Assembly (NCBI GenBank): GCA_964631565.1
Contig: CAZVYJ010000003.1
Coordinates: 1-64,000 of the forward strand
Length of the DNA stretch: 64,000 bases
Reading direction: 5' to 3'
Source of the DNA: CAZVYJ01 sp964631565
GTDB taxonomy: Bacteria > Planctomycetota > Phycisphaerae > SM23-33
Part shown: in pieces, positions 52,441 to 61,010 of the stretch
Position numbering within the stretch: position 1 is the first letter of the stretch
Layout: each line of letters starts with the position of its first letter
Translations under genes and position numbers: made by a program
The notes under the pieces: model-generated
Database searches by the model: none
The model's input: only the letters and a program-made list of their open reading frames with translations
Told to the model about the DNA's origin: nothing

Positions 52441-53514
52441 TTACTCGCTTCTGCCGACCCAGTAGTTTTTGAATTCTTCAATCGCTCCCAATGCCGCGTC
52501 GATGTTTTCAAGCGGGACGTCCGGATAAATGTCCGCCCGCACGACCAGTCCGCCGACCGGGCTGCCAAGTTCGGTGATGATTTCCCTGATATGCCGGCGG
52601 ACCTGCTGCGGTTTTTCTCGCGGCAGTATGAACTGCCTGTCGACGTCCGCGATTATGCACATGCGGCCCTTTAGCCTCTTTTTTATCACATCCAGGCCGA
52701 CGCAGTTGACCTGCATGTTGAAAGCGGTCAGGCCCGCTTCCAGAAATTCATCCCAGAGGTCCACGGTGTAGCCGTCACTGTGCTGCGTCGTCAGCGCGCC
52801 ATACTGTTTGCACAGGTCATACATTTTCGCATAGCCGGGCTTGAAGTACCGGCGGAAAGTGGCGGGACTTATCATGCAGCGGTCCTGGCAGCCCCAGTCG
52901 TCGCCGAAATAGATGAGGTCAACGGGGGCGCCCAGTTCAAGGGCGTGCCGGAGGTATCGCATGTTGTAGTCCAGCACCAGGTCTATGATTTCCTGTATTT
53001 CCGGTGTTCCCATGGCCAGGTCGGCCAGGGCGTCTTCCATGCCGCGAAGGAAATGCACCCGCTCGAAGAACCGTTCGCCGCCGATGCCGACAGGCTCACC
53101 CTTGGCCCGCATTTCATTGCAGCGTCGGACGAATGCGCCCCAGTCGTGCGTGCCCCGCTCGGTGTAGACAAGGGGGTCCGGCGCCTTGTAATGGCGCAGA
53201 TTGCGGATGTCGCTGAGCGGATGACTGACAATCTGGCCTTCCATGCCGTCGCGCAGGCAGTGCCAGACGCACCCCCAGTTGTCGAGAGTCTCCTCGCCGG
53301 AGCGATTAGCCGGTCCGGCCATCGCGCGAAAGTCCGTGCCTCGTTTCGGCGGCTCTATACCGGCGCCGGGGTGCTTCTCGACAATATCGATCAGGGCGTC
53401 GCCGTACCTGATCCATGTGGCGAGCGAAAAGCCCGCCCAGATGATTACTTCGCCGTTGCCGCGAAGCAGCAGCGTGTCGCGATATCGCTGCCCGGCTGTC
53501 GTTTTGTCTGACAA
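52441..53514 (-). CDS. URO-D/MtaA-like methyltransferase superfamily protein
   Basis: 357 residues; TTG start seven bases after AAGGA. Aligns with the neighbouring 51353 gene: start SDKTTAGQRYRDTLLLRGN, a barrel with GDDWGCQDRCMISP, and QHSDGYT (His245-x-Asp247) at the zinc motif position, with Asp replacing Cys. The pair is probably a tandem duplication that diverged in the metal site. Its start is 36 bases from the stop of the DeoR-family gene upstream, so regulator and two URO-D-like genes may be one leftward operon. Confidence 0.8.
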   Translation of the reverse strand: MSDKTTAGQRYRDTLLLRGNGEVIIWAGFSLATWIRYGDALIDIVEKHPGAGIEPPKRGTDFRAMAGPANRSGEETLDNWGCVWHCLRDGMEGQIVSHPLSDIRNLRHYKAPDPLVYTERGTHDWGAFVRRCNEMRAKGEPVGIGGERFFERVHFLRGMEDALADLAMGTPEIQEIIDLVLDYNMRYLRHALELGAPVDLIYFGDDWGCQDRCMISPATFRRYFKPGYAKMYDLCKQYGALTTQHSDGYTVDLWDEFLEAGLTAFNMQVNCVGLDVIKKRLKGRMCIIADVDRQFILPREKPQQVRRHIREIITELGSPVGGLVVRADIYPDVPLENIDAALGAIEEFKNYWVGRSE

Positions 53515-53550
53515 AGAGTATTCCTTTCGATATCGTTTTTGATAAACAGG

Positions 53551-54372
53551 TTATGCCAGCAGAACATTAATACCGGCTTTCTTGAGCTGTCTGATAATGC
53601 CCTGCGGCGCGTCCTGGTTGGTTATTACAGTCTTTATTTCCTTCAGTGCGATGGTCTGGTGAAAGGCCGAAACGCCCATCTTGCTTGCGTCGGCAATGAT
53701 GAATGATTCTCGCGCATGGGCGTTCATGGTCGTTTTTATATTGCGTTCCATGATTGCGTTGTTGGAGCATCCCATTTGGGGGTCGATGGCGGCCGACGCG
53801 ATGAAAGCCTTGTCCGGGAAAAAACGTTCAAGCTGAATCTCGGTAAGCGGGCCGACAAATGCGTTCAGCCGCTCATTCAGCTCGCCGCCCGGGCAAAGAA
53901 TACGGATGCCGAGTTTCTGCCTGAGAATATTGATATTGTCCAGAGAATGGGTGATTACGGTCAGATCCATGTTTTCCGCGAGGCATTCAGCCAGGTAATA
54001 GCACGTTGAGCCTGCATCGAGAAATATGGTATCGCCGTGCCTTATCAATCCGGCGGCAAAGGCGGCGATTGCTCGTTTGGCCTTGGCGTTCTTGTGCAGA
54101 CGTGACGCGACGTGGGTTATGGCCGTCTCGTTCTGGAGGGGGATGGCTCCTCCATGTACTCGCCGGAGCAGCCCATGCTTCTCCATGCGCATCAGTTCCC
54201 GCCTGACGGTTATGGCTGATACACCTAGAATTTCCGCCAGGCCGTCGGGCGAGGCGAAACCCTTTTTCGTAAGCACATCGAGAATCGCCCTTTGGCGGCT
54301 GTTGACAGGTCCGCAGTAGCCCCCGCCGGGGGGAACTGTACGTTCAGTATTTTCACGACGGTCTCTTGACAT
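53551..54372 (-). CDS. DeoR-family transcriptional repressor
   Basis: 273 residues from the ATG at 54372; a TTG two codons earlier is an alternative. Winged helix-turn-helix at about 30-75 (LAEILGVSAITVRRELMRME, then HGLLRRVHGGA), followed by a DeoR sugar-phosphate isomerase-like sensor domain (DTIFLDAGSTCYYLAECL; SMGVSAFHQ region). DeoR regulators usually sense a phosphorylated sugar and repress a catabolic operon; the divergent operon begins with a sugar kinase. The promoter and an overlapping palindrome are listed separately. No Shine-Dalgarno is present, and the -10 is so close that the mRNA should be leaderless. Confidence 0.93.
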   Translation of the reverse strand: MSRDRRENTERTVPPGGGYCGPVNSRQRAILDVLTKKGFASPDGLAEILGVSAITVRRELMRMEKHGLLRRVHGGAIPLQNETAITHVASRLHKNAKAKRAIAAFAAGLIRHGDTIFLDAGSTCYYLAECLAENMDLTVITHSLDNINILRQKLGIRILCPGGELNERLNAFVGPLTEIQLERFFPDKAFIASAAIDPQMGCSNNAIMERNIKTTMNAHARESFIIADASKMGVSAFHQTIALKEIKTVITNQDAPQGIIRQLKKAGINVLLA

Positions 54373-54378
54373 GAACAA

Positions 54379-54408
54379 ATATTATCACATAATATCATAA
54401 ATGGTCAA
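54379..54408 (-). promoter_or_regulatory. DeoR promoter with overlapping operator
   Basis: Leftward -35 TTGACC (54408-54403), 16-bp spacer, -10 GATAAT (54386-54381). The perfect inverted repeat ATATTAT-CAC-ATAATAT (54379-54395) covers the -10. The predicted transcript begins within a few bases of the ATG at 54372. Confidence 0.8.
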
Positions 54409-54449
54409 GCCTGAGATTGTGCACATATACCGGGCTGACGGAGTAAAAC

Positions 54450-55397
54450 GTGAAAGACAGCAGCGATAGCCGCATTCATTGCCTTGGTGTTGTGGTGGTC
54501 GATGCGCTCGGGTGTACGATTTCGCAATATCCTTCGCCTCGCGTGCGGCCTCAGGTTACAACCGAATCGCTGCGCTTTGCGCCTGGCGGCGGGGCGGCCA
54601 ACACCGGCATTGCACTGGCCCGGATGGGCGTACCGACGGCTGTCTTTTCAAAAATCGGCGACGACCTGACGGGGCGGTTCATACTGGATGCCCTGCGGCA
54701 GCGGGGAATCGATATTGCTGGTGTTCGGATTGCACCTGACCAGTCGACGCCGTTTACCTATGTCGCAATCCATTCGGACGGCGAGAGGACGTTCCTGCAC
54801 ACGCCGGGCGTCAATCGAACCTTCTGTCAGGCTGACATCGACCGTGAAAAACTGCTTGGGACCGATTTCCTGCTTTATCAGGACTGCTGGTGTCTGCCAG
54901 CCCTTGACGGCGAGCCGGCGGCGGAACTCCTCGCCGAGGCCAGGCGCCGCGGCGTTAAGACCTGTCTGGATGAATGCTGGGGCTTTGGCCCGAATCGCCG
55001 GACATGGGAGAAAATGCTGCCCCACGTGGACTACGTCATGCTCAGCCTCGACGATGTACGGACCATATACCCCGACATGGGCGCCGAGAAGGTCGCATCG
55101 CATGTCCTGTCTCTCGGCGCAGGTGCTGTCGCCGTGAAGATGGGTTCGCGGGGCAGTCTGGTTGCAAGCGGCGGCCGGCAGTGGCGGCTGAACGCGCTGC
55201 CGGCGAACGTTATTGACACCACAGGCGCCGGCGACTGCTGGGACGCCGGTTTTATCGCGGCCCTCAGACGCGGTATGGAACTGCCCGAGGCTGCGAAAGT
55301 CGGTCACGCCTGCGCGGCGTTCTGCGTTGAGCATGTAGGAGGCGCGGAAGGAATTCCGCTTTTCGATGACGTTATCAAACGGGCCGAGTCGGCATGA
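54450..55397 (+). CDS. PfkB-family carbohydrate kinase
   Basis: 315 residues; GTG start with GGAG six bases upstream. Ribokinase fold: FAPGGGAANTGIALARMG (substrate site), TPFTYVAIHSDGERTF, and the second PfkB signature DTTGAGDCWDAGF with catalytic base Asp262. Cytoplasmic, uses ATP. It probably phosphorylates the ketose or sugar-acid intermediate of the operon so that the last gene, a class II aldolase, can cleave it. First gene of a five-gene rightward operon, divergent from DeoR. Related kinases act on fructose, 2-keto-3-deoxygluconate, inosine and so on; the exact substrate cannot be read here. Confidence 0.92.
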   Translation: MKDSSDSRIHCLGVVVVDALGCTISQYPSPRVRPQVTTESLRFAPGGGAANTGIALARMGVPTAVFSKIGDDLTGRFILDALRQRGIDIAGVRIAPDQSTPFTYVAIHSDGERTFLHTPGVNRTFCQADIDREKLLGTDFLLYQDCWCLPALDGEPAAELLAEARRRGVKTCLDECWGFGPNRRTWEKMLPHVDYVMLSLDDVRTIYPDMGAEKVASHVLSLGAGAVAVKMGSRGSLVASGGRQWRLNALPANVIDTTGAGDCWDAGFIAALRRGMELPEAAKVGHACAAFCVEHVGGAEGIPLFDDVIKRAESA

Positions 55398-55449
55398 ACG
55401 CGCCTTGGCGGCCCACGGAATAAATCTGAATGCAAGCGAGGTTATGAAC

Positions 55450-56484
55450 ATGCAGTCAAACGGAAAAGTAAGAGTCGGGATTATCGGCCTCGGAATGGGC
55501 TGTTATCATCTCGAGATACTCAGGAAGAACAGCCGAGCCGAAGTAACCGCCTTGTGCGACCTGCGCAAGGATCATGCCGAGAATCTCGCCAGGCAGCACC
55601 ATGTTCCCGGCGTGTATACCGATTATCGCGACGTGCTCAAGGATCCGCATGTTGACGCAGTGGTGGTGGCGCTGCCGGTGTATCTGCACTCTCCGGTGTC
55701 GCTGGCGGCACTGAACGCCGGCAAGCATGTCCTGGTCGAAAAGCCGATGGCCGCCAGCTCCGCCGAGGCGAGCGAGATGCTTCATGCCGCCCGAAAGAAG
55801 GGCCTGGTGCTGACCATTAATCATAATCAGCGGTTTGACCCGACGACGGTGTTTCTCAAGTCGTACATCGCCGAGGGGAATCTCGGGCACATACATTTCG
55901 CCCGGGCCGTCTGGACGCGGCCGTACGGCATGCTGCCCGGAACGGACCGGAACTGGTTCAACGAGAAGGACAAGGGCGGCGGCGTGCTTTTCGACCTGGG
56001 CACGCATCTGCTCGACAGGGTTTTGTCGCTTCTGGATTTTCCGCAGCCGGTGCAGTGCGCCGCTTCGCTGTTCACCGTCCTTGGCAAGGAGCAGCAGCGC
56101 AATACCGGCTGCAGGTTCGACGCGGAAGACCTGGCCGTCGGCATGGTCCAGTTCGAGGGAGGCATGACGATGCAGCTGGAGACCGGCTTCGGCTCGCATA
56201 TCGAAAAGGAACTGCTTTATTTCGAACTTTACGGCGAGAAGGGCGGCGCGACCACACGAGACGGGCTGAAGCTGTTCTCGGCGGTTCAGGGCAGCGGCTT
56301 TGTTTCGGCGCCGTGCATGAAACTGCCCGCACCTTCCATACCGTCGGTGCCTGATGATTTCGTGGACGCAATAATAAACCGGCGCGAGCCGATAATTTCG
56401 CCGGAATCGGGGCTGAAAGTGACCGGTATTCTCGAAGCCCTGCGGACAGCCGGCGAAAAAGGATGGGGCAGGCTTTCATCGTAA
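55450..56484 (+). CDS. Gfo/Idh/MocA-family oxidoreductase
   Basis: 344 residues. The start is ATG 55450 with GAGG eight bases upstream; ATG 55444 is too close to the ribosome site. Rossmann motif GIIGLGMGCYHLEI, EKP loop VLVEKPMAA, and a C-terminal domain with FDLGTHLLDRVLSLLDFP, the family's Asp-x-x-His active-site helix. It is a probable NAD(P)-dependent sugar or polyol dehydrogenase acting before the isomerase steps. 52 bases after the kinase gene. It is clearly a different branch from the Gfo/Idh at 45362. Confidence 0.93.
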   Translation: MQSNGKVRVGIIGLGMGCYHLEILRKNSRAEVTALCDLRKDHAENLARQHHVPGVYTDYRDVLKDPHVDAVVVALPVYLHSPVSLAALNAGKHVLVEKPMAASSAEASEMLHAARKKGLVLTINHNQRFDPTTVFLKSYIAEGNLGHIHFARAVWTRPYGMLPGTDRNWFNEKDKGGGVLFDLGTHLLDRVLSLLDFPQPVQCAASLFTVLGKEQQRNTGCRFDAEDLAVGMVQFEGGMTMQLETGFGSHIEKELLYFELYGEKGGATTRDGLKLFSAVQGSGFVSAPCMKLPAPSIPSVPDDFVDAIINRREPIISPESGLKVTGILEALRTAGEKGWGRLSS

Positions 56485-56545
56485 GCGGATTTATCCAATG
56501 CACGATTATGAATATCTCGGACAACAAAAATAAAGGAAACACAAA

Positions 56546-57370
56546 ATGAAACTTGGATTTGTGGCGGTTCCCACCGAAGACAATATCCGGATGGCGGCAA
56601 GAATCGGGTTTGACGGAATAGAAGTTGCGCTGGGACGCTGGGCGGGTCAGGGTAATGACATGACGGCAGAGAACGCCCGCAAATCGCGCGGCCTGCTGGA
56701 CAAAAACGGACTCAAGGCCCTCACGGTGCAGCTGGCTGAAGATTACTGCGACGGCGGCAAGCCGGTAGATCGCATGAAAAAGACCATTGAGGCGGCAGGA
56801 ATACTCGGAACGCGCATCGTCACGGTTAACGCCTGGGTTCCCGCGGGTCTGAAGCCGGCGGAAAAGTTCGATTACTACAAAAAAGTGTGGTCCGAGTTCG
56901 CGAAGCTGGCCGAGGACAGCGGCGTGCGGATTGGCATCGAAAACTGCCCGCACGGCGGCGTAAACCTCGGCTCCTGCGTCAGGGCGTTCGAACGGATGTT
57001 CGAGCTGGTGCCTTCGAAGGCGATCGGCCTGGAGTTCGACCCGTCGCACTTCGTCTTCCAGTTCATGGATTACATTTCGGCCATCCGCCGCTTCGGCGAC
57101 AGGATCATCGCGTTCCACGCCAAGGACACGCAGGTTATGCGCGACAAACTGGACGCGGTCGGCATTTACGGCGACAGGTACCTTGACGAATGGTGGTGGC
57201 GGTTCCGCATGCCGGGCTACGGCGATGTCGACTGGAAAGCCGTCTTCGTCGCGCTTTCGGACATCAAGTACGCCGGCGACATAATCATCGAGCACGAGGA
57301 CCCGTCCTTCGAGGGCGAAGATGGTCTGCGACGCGGGCACAAATTCCTGCGGCAGTACATCATGGATTGA
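56546..57370 (+). CDS. Sugar phosphate isomerase/epimerase (xylose-isomerase-like TIM barrel)
   Basis: 274 residues; AAAGGAAACACAAA precedes the ATG. TIM-barrel motifs of the AP-endonuclease 2 superfamily: RIGFDGIEVALG, IGIENCPHGG, GLEFDPSHFVFQ and IIAFHAKDTQ, with the metal-binding Glu, Asp, His and Glu in order, ending IIIEHEDPSFEG. Members interconvert ketoses (epimerases, hydroxypyruvate isomerase, inosose isomerase). In this operon it fits between the dehydrogenase and kinase/aldolase steps. It ends 14 bases before the next start. Confidence 0.93.
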   Translation: MKLGFVAVPTEDNIRMAARIGFDGIEVALGRWAGQGNDMTAENARKSRGLLDKNGLKALTVQLAEDYCDGGKPVDRMKKTIEAAGILGTRIVTVNAWVPAGLKPAEKFDYYKKVWSEFAKLAEDSGVRIGIENCPHGGVNLGSCVRAFERMFELVPSKAIGLEFDPSHFVFQFMDYISAIRRFGDRIIAFHAKDTQVMRDKLDAVGIYGDRYLDEWWWRFRMPGYGDVDWKAVFVALSDIKYAGDIIIEHEDPSFEGEDGLRRGHKFLRQYIMD

Positions 57371-57384
57371 TGAAAGGCGATGTA

Positions 57385-58719
57385 ATGTCCAAATCAACGG
57401 CTGACGCGGTATTCGACAGGCTTTCGGCTTTGCCGATGGTCGATGCGCATACGCATCTTGTCGACGGACGCCTTGGTGCGCGGGGTCTGCATGACATAGT
57501 GCTTTATCACATGGCCGTCAGCGAGCTGTACTCGGCCGGCTGCCCCGACGGTGCGAGGCTGACCCAGTACCCCGGCTGGCCCGATATTGACGAGGCGCAT
57601 TCGAGAATCATTCGCGCAATGCCGTATTTCAACGATGTCCGCAACACGGGGATATCGTGGGGAATACGGGTAATCCTCCGCGACCTGTATCAGTGGAACA
57701 AGCCGATAACGCCCGACAACTGGCGGAAGCTGGACGACCTGATTCGCGAACGGGCCGACGACCGCGCATGGCACAGGGAAATACTGCGCCGGGCGGACAT
57801 CGCGGCATCCTGCACGGAGCTTGCCCGGCGGCGGGCCGGCGATGACGACGACCTGCTGACCTACGCCCTGGAATGGGGCTTTTTCACCCGCTGCCAGTGG
57901 GGCGAGTATGATACAGCCCTGTACGAACTGGAACGATGCTGGGGGCATCAGCCCGGCCCTGCTTCGCCTATAGGTGCGGGCGGTCGGGCCAAACCGGACC
58001 GCGAAATCCGCAATGTCGATGATGTTCGCCGGGCCGTCGCGCACTACGTTGACGCCGTTCGCAAATCCGGCGTGCACGCCATGGCGACGCACATTTCGAC
58101 GGACCTGGATTTCCGCCGCGTGACCGATGAAGAAATGAACGCTGCCATTGCGAAGCGGAAGTCAGCCGGCCCGCAGGAACGTGATATTTACGCCTCTTAT
58201 GTGAACGAGGAATTTCTGTCGCGGCTGGAGGCCGACGCGCCCGGTGTGGTCTTCCAGTTCAGTTACGGGGCCGAGCCGCTGCCGTTCGAGACAGGCAGCC
58301 GGCTTGACCAGCGGTCTGTCGCGCAGCTGGCCGAGATAATCAGCCGGCATCCGCGGCTGAAGTTCATGTGCTTCCTTGCCAGCCGGCATGCGAACCAGTC
58401 GCTCTGCACGCTCTGCCGCGAACTGCCCAACCTGTCGCTGGCCGGATACTGGTGGCACAACTTTTTCCCGTCCGCCATCCGGCAGGTTATGGAAGAGCGG
58501 CTGGACATGCTGCCGCTGAACCGCCAGCTGGGATTCTTCTCGGACGCCTACTGCGTCGAGTGGACGTATGCGAAGGCGTACATCGTTCGCAAACAGCTGG
58601 CCGAGGTGCTGGCCTGCAAAATTCTGCAGGGTCAGTACACAATCGAGGAGGCCCTTTCGGTCGCCGGGACGATTCTCGACAAAACCACGCGCGACCTGCT
58701 GGCTATCGGAGTGAAATAA
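57385..58719 (+). CDS. Uronate isomerase-like/amidohydrolase-superfamily enzyme
   Basis: 444 residues. The start is ATG 57385 with AAAGG seven bases upstream; an ATG at 57370 overlapping the previous stop is possible. MVDAHTHLVDGR supplies the N-terminal HxH metal site; WHREILRRADIAASC, LKFMCFLASRHANQSL and the C-terminal FSDAYCVEWTYAKAYIVRKQ (with Asp) resemble glucuronate isomerase (UxaC)-like amidohydrolases. UxaC converts aldo- to keto-uronates, suggesting a uronic acid or deoxy/methylated derivative as substrate. The protein is shorter than UxaC (about 470) and divergent, so the exact reaction is open. Its TAA overlaps the next ATG. Confidence 0.8.
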   Translation: MSKSTADAVFDRLSALPMVDAHTHLVDGRLGARGLHDIVLYHMAVSELYSAGCPDGARLTQYPGWPDIDEAHSRIIRAMPYFNDVRNTGISWGIRVILRDLYQWNKPITPDNWRKLDDLIRERADDRAWHREILRRADIAASCTELARRRAGDDDDLLTYALEWGFFTRCQWGEYDTALYELERCWGHQPGPASPIGAGGRAKPDREIRNVDDVRRAVAHYVDAVRKSGVHAMATHISTDLDFRRVTDEEMNAAIAKRKSAGPQERDIYASYVNEEFLSRLEADAPGVVFQFSYGAEPLPFETGSRLDQRSVAQLAEIISRHPRLKFMCFLASRHANQSLCTLCRELPNLSLAGYWWHNFFPSAIRQVMEERLDMLPLNRQLGFFSDAYCVEWTYAKAYIVRKQLAEVLACKILQGQYTIEEALSVAGTILDKTTRDLLAIGVK

Positions 58720-59570
58720 TGAAATTTGTTCCTTCTAAGGACTTGGTTGATGCTGCGTTCCGTGACGGATGGGCCGTCCCGTCCTTCTGCACGTGGAATG
58801 CCGAGATGATGGCCGTTGTTCTTTCCGTCGCGCAGGACTGCAAAGCGCCTGTGATGCTGATGAACGGACCGGGTGAGTTTTCGGTTATGCCTCCGTTGCG
58901 CATGGCTGCGGTGGCAAGGGCTGTAGCGTCAGGCTTCAATGTTCCGGCGGCGCTGCATCTGGACCACGGCGACTCCGTATCTCTGGTGGAGCAGTGCCTC
59001 ATGGCTGATTACACGTCGGTCATGCTCGATTTTTCCACCAAACCGTACAAGGAAAACGTCGCGGCGCTTCGACATGTTGTTTCTATGGCCCGCCCCCGCG
59101 GCGTCACCGTCGAGGGAGAAATTGGACATGTCGGCAGGGCGGATGATGTGACTATGGAAGGTGCCGGACCATCCACGCTCACCGACCCTGCCGACGCTGC
59201 AAACTATGCCGGTCAAACGGACGTTGATATGGTAGCTGTTTCCATAGGCAATGCCCACGGGGCATATGCGCGTTTACCGAAATTCGACTTCGACCGCCTG
59301 GCTGCGATCCGGCAGGCGACGGGTATTCCGCTGGTGCTGCACGGCGGCTCCGGAACGCCTGATGCCGACCTCCGCCGGGCCATCAGCCTCGGCATAGCCA
59401 AAGTTAATATCGCGACTGACCTGGTTAACGCACTCCGCGGCGACCTGCTTGAGCAATGGAATGGAGACAATCGTCTGTGGCTGCCGATAACCATCGGCCA
59501 CGCCGTTAAAGCTGTTGCAGGAGTCGTGGAAAAATGGATTCGCCTCACCGGTGCGGAGGGTAGGGCGTAG
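58719..59570 (+). CDS. Class II fructose-bisphosphate aldolase-like (ketose-bisphosphate aldolase)
   Basis: 283 residues; overlaps the previous stop (TAATG) with GGAG upstream. Zinc-dependent aldolase motifs: ALHLDHGDS, VEGEIGHVGRAD, VSIGNAHGAY, VLHGGSGTPDADL and KVNIATDL. It would cleave a phosphorylated 2-keto sugar to DHAP or pyruvate plus an aldehyde; divergent members are tagatose- or fuculose-type. Last gene of the operon; the terminator at 59615 ends it. Confidence 0.94.
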   Translation: MKFVPSKDLVDAAFRDGWAVPSFCTWNAEMMAVVLSVAQDCKAPVMLMNGPGEFSVMPPLRMAAVARAVASGFNVPAALHLDHGDSVSLVEQCLMADYTSVMLDFSTKPYKENVAALRHVVSMARPRGVTVEGEIGHVGRADDVTMEGAGPSTLTDPADAANYAGQTDVDMVAVSIGNAHGAYARLPKFDFDRLAAIRQATGIPLVLHGGSGTPDADLRRAISLGIAKVNIATDLVNALRGDLLEQWNGDNRLWLPITIGHAVKAVAGVVEKWIRLTGAEGRA

Positions 59571-59614
59571 GGCATTTTCAGTACCCATGTGAGTTCGAAT
59601 AATCCCATTTACGC

Positions 59615-59646
59615 AAAAAGCCGATCCTTGCGGACCGGCTTTTTGC
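59615..59646. terminator. Bidirectional terminator of the aldolase operon and the tRNA
   Basis: AAAAAGCCGATCC-TTGC-GGACCGGCTTTTT, imperfect by one pair (A opposite C). It has A-runs before and T-runs after on both strands, so it can end the rightward operon and the leftward tRNA. Confidence 0.9.
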
Positions 59647-59649
59647 TTA

Positions 59650-59721
59650 AGCGGGCGATGAGATTCGAACTCACGACAACCACGTTGGCAACGTGGAGCT
59701 CTACCACTGAGCTACGCCCGC
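59650..59721 (-). tRNA. tRNA-Gly (anticodon GCC)
   Basis: Read leftward: acceptor GCGGGCG / CGCCCGC with discriminator U as usual for glycine; D stem GCTC/GAGC; anticodon stem CCACG/CGTGG around the loop TTGCCAA (anticodon GCC); T arm GTGAG-TTCGAAT-CTCAT. The CCA is not encoded. Confidence 0.98.
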
Positions 59722-59748
59722 AAATACTTACAAATACTTAGGCGGCAT

Positions 59749-59776
59749 ATGATATACGACCCAGCTATACGGTCAA
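59749..59776 (-). promoter_or_regulatory. Promoter of tRNA-Gly
   Basis: Leftward -35 TTGACC (59776-59771), 16 bp, -10 TATCAT (59754-59749), about 27 bases before the tRNA. A tandem AAATACTTA repeat (59722-59740) lies in the leader. Confidence 0.75.
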
Positions 59777-59852
59777 GCGTTTTTTCCGCCACTGTGTTAC
59801 CTGGCGGGTTTTGCTTGCGTGCGGGCGGGGGGGCCGATAGTCTGCTTCGGGA

Positions 59853-60902
59853 ATGCTTGCGGATATCATTAATCCTGACTTCTTCGGCGGTTTCATTGAC
59901 AGCGAGTATGTTCTCTGGCTGCTGTCAGTCGCCGCCGTCGCCATGCTCGTTTACGGCGCTGACAAGGCGGTAAGCGCCGCGGCCAAACTGGCCGCTGCAC
60001 TGGGCATAAGCAAGGTAATCATCGGGGCCACCGTTGTAAGCCTGGGCACTACAAGCCCTGAAACGGCGGTTTCGGTTAACGCGGCGTTCAAGGGCGACGC
60101 CGGGCTGGCGCTGGGAAACGGGGTCGGTTCGATAATCTGCGACACGACGCTGATATTCGGTCTGTGCTGCTGCATCGTCCGCCTGCCGAAGGATAAATTC
60201 ATCCTCAATCGTCACGGCTGGCTGCATTTCGGCTCAGGTGCGCTGCTGACGGCGATTTGCCTGGGTTTGTGGGCGGTATCCGGCAGCATTCACAAGGTGT
60301 TTCTCGGCCGCGGCGTCGGCGTGTTTCTGCTGCTGATGCTTTGCCTGTACATGTTCGTCTCCATCCGCTGGTCGCGTCAGCATCCGCAGATGATATCCGC
60401 CGAGGCCGGCGCAAAGATGAAGCAGGATCACGTCGCCGCCCGCACGGTCGGCAATCTGCTGCTTCTTGTGGTGGGTCTGGCCATGGTCGTGTTCGGCTCG
60501 GAAGTGCTGGTCGGCTCGATGAAGGTTATCTGCAAAAAGCACGAAGTGCCGGAAGCGGTCATTGCGGTTACCGTCGTTGCATTAGGCACGAGCCTGCCGG
60601 AGCTTGTCACCGCCATCACCAGCATGATTAAAGGCCACGCCGACATAATGGTCGGCAACATCATCGGCGCGGACATACTCAATGTTCTGTTTGTGATAGG
60701 AGCGTCCGCAACGGCTTCATCGCTTCACGTCGAGCCGATTTTCTTCCAGTTCCTGCTGCCGGTGATGATGCTGGTGCTGGGGCTTTTCCTGTTTTACATT
60801 TTATTGCCCGGCCCCAAGTTCAGTCGCTGGCAGGGTATACCGCTTCTGGCGATTTATATCGTTTTTGTAGCCGTTTCCATCGCTTTGATGGGTGTAATTT
60901 AG
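59853..60902 (+). CDS. Sodium/calcium exchanger-family cation antiporter
   Basis: 349 residues, about ten transmembrane helices. The two alpha-repeats of the CaCA superfamily are clear: GATVVSLGTTSPETAVSVNA at about 53-75 and AVTVVALGTSLPELVTAITS at about 240-262, with the catalytic Glu in each (SPE and LPE). It probably exports Ca2+ or another divalent cation against Na+ or H+. YrbG-like in size. Its start follows a short gap after the tRNA promoter; no operon partner is evident. Confidence 0.94.
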   Translation: MLADIINPDFFGGFIDSEYVLWLLSVAAVAMLVYGADKAVSAAAKLAAALGISKVIIGATVVSLGTTSPETAVSVNAAFKGDAGLALGNGVGSIICDTTLIFGLCCCIVRLPKDKFILNRHGWLHFGSGALLTAICLGLWAVSGSIHKVFLGRGVGVFLLLMLCLYMFVSIRWSRQHPQMISAEAGAKMKQDHVAARTVGNLLLLVVGLAMVVFGSEVLVGSMKVICKKHEVPEAVIAVTVVALGTSLPELVTAITSMIKGHADIMVGNIIGADILNVLFVIGASATASSLHVEPIFFQFLLPVMMLVLGLFLFYILLPGPKFSRWQGIPLLAIYIVFVAVSIALMGVI

Positions 60903-61010
60903 GCCGCTTCGCCCGGCTGCAATTCTTATAATTTTGAAGTACATCAATAGTAAGCCGATGTTAGATATAATAAGGTTTTCCCGATAACCTCAGTTGAAGG
61001 AAGGTTATAT

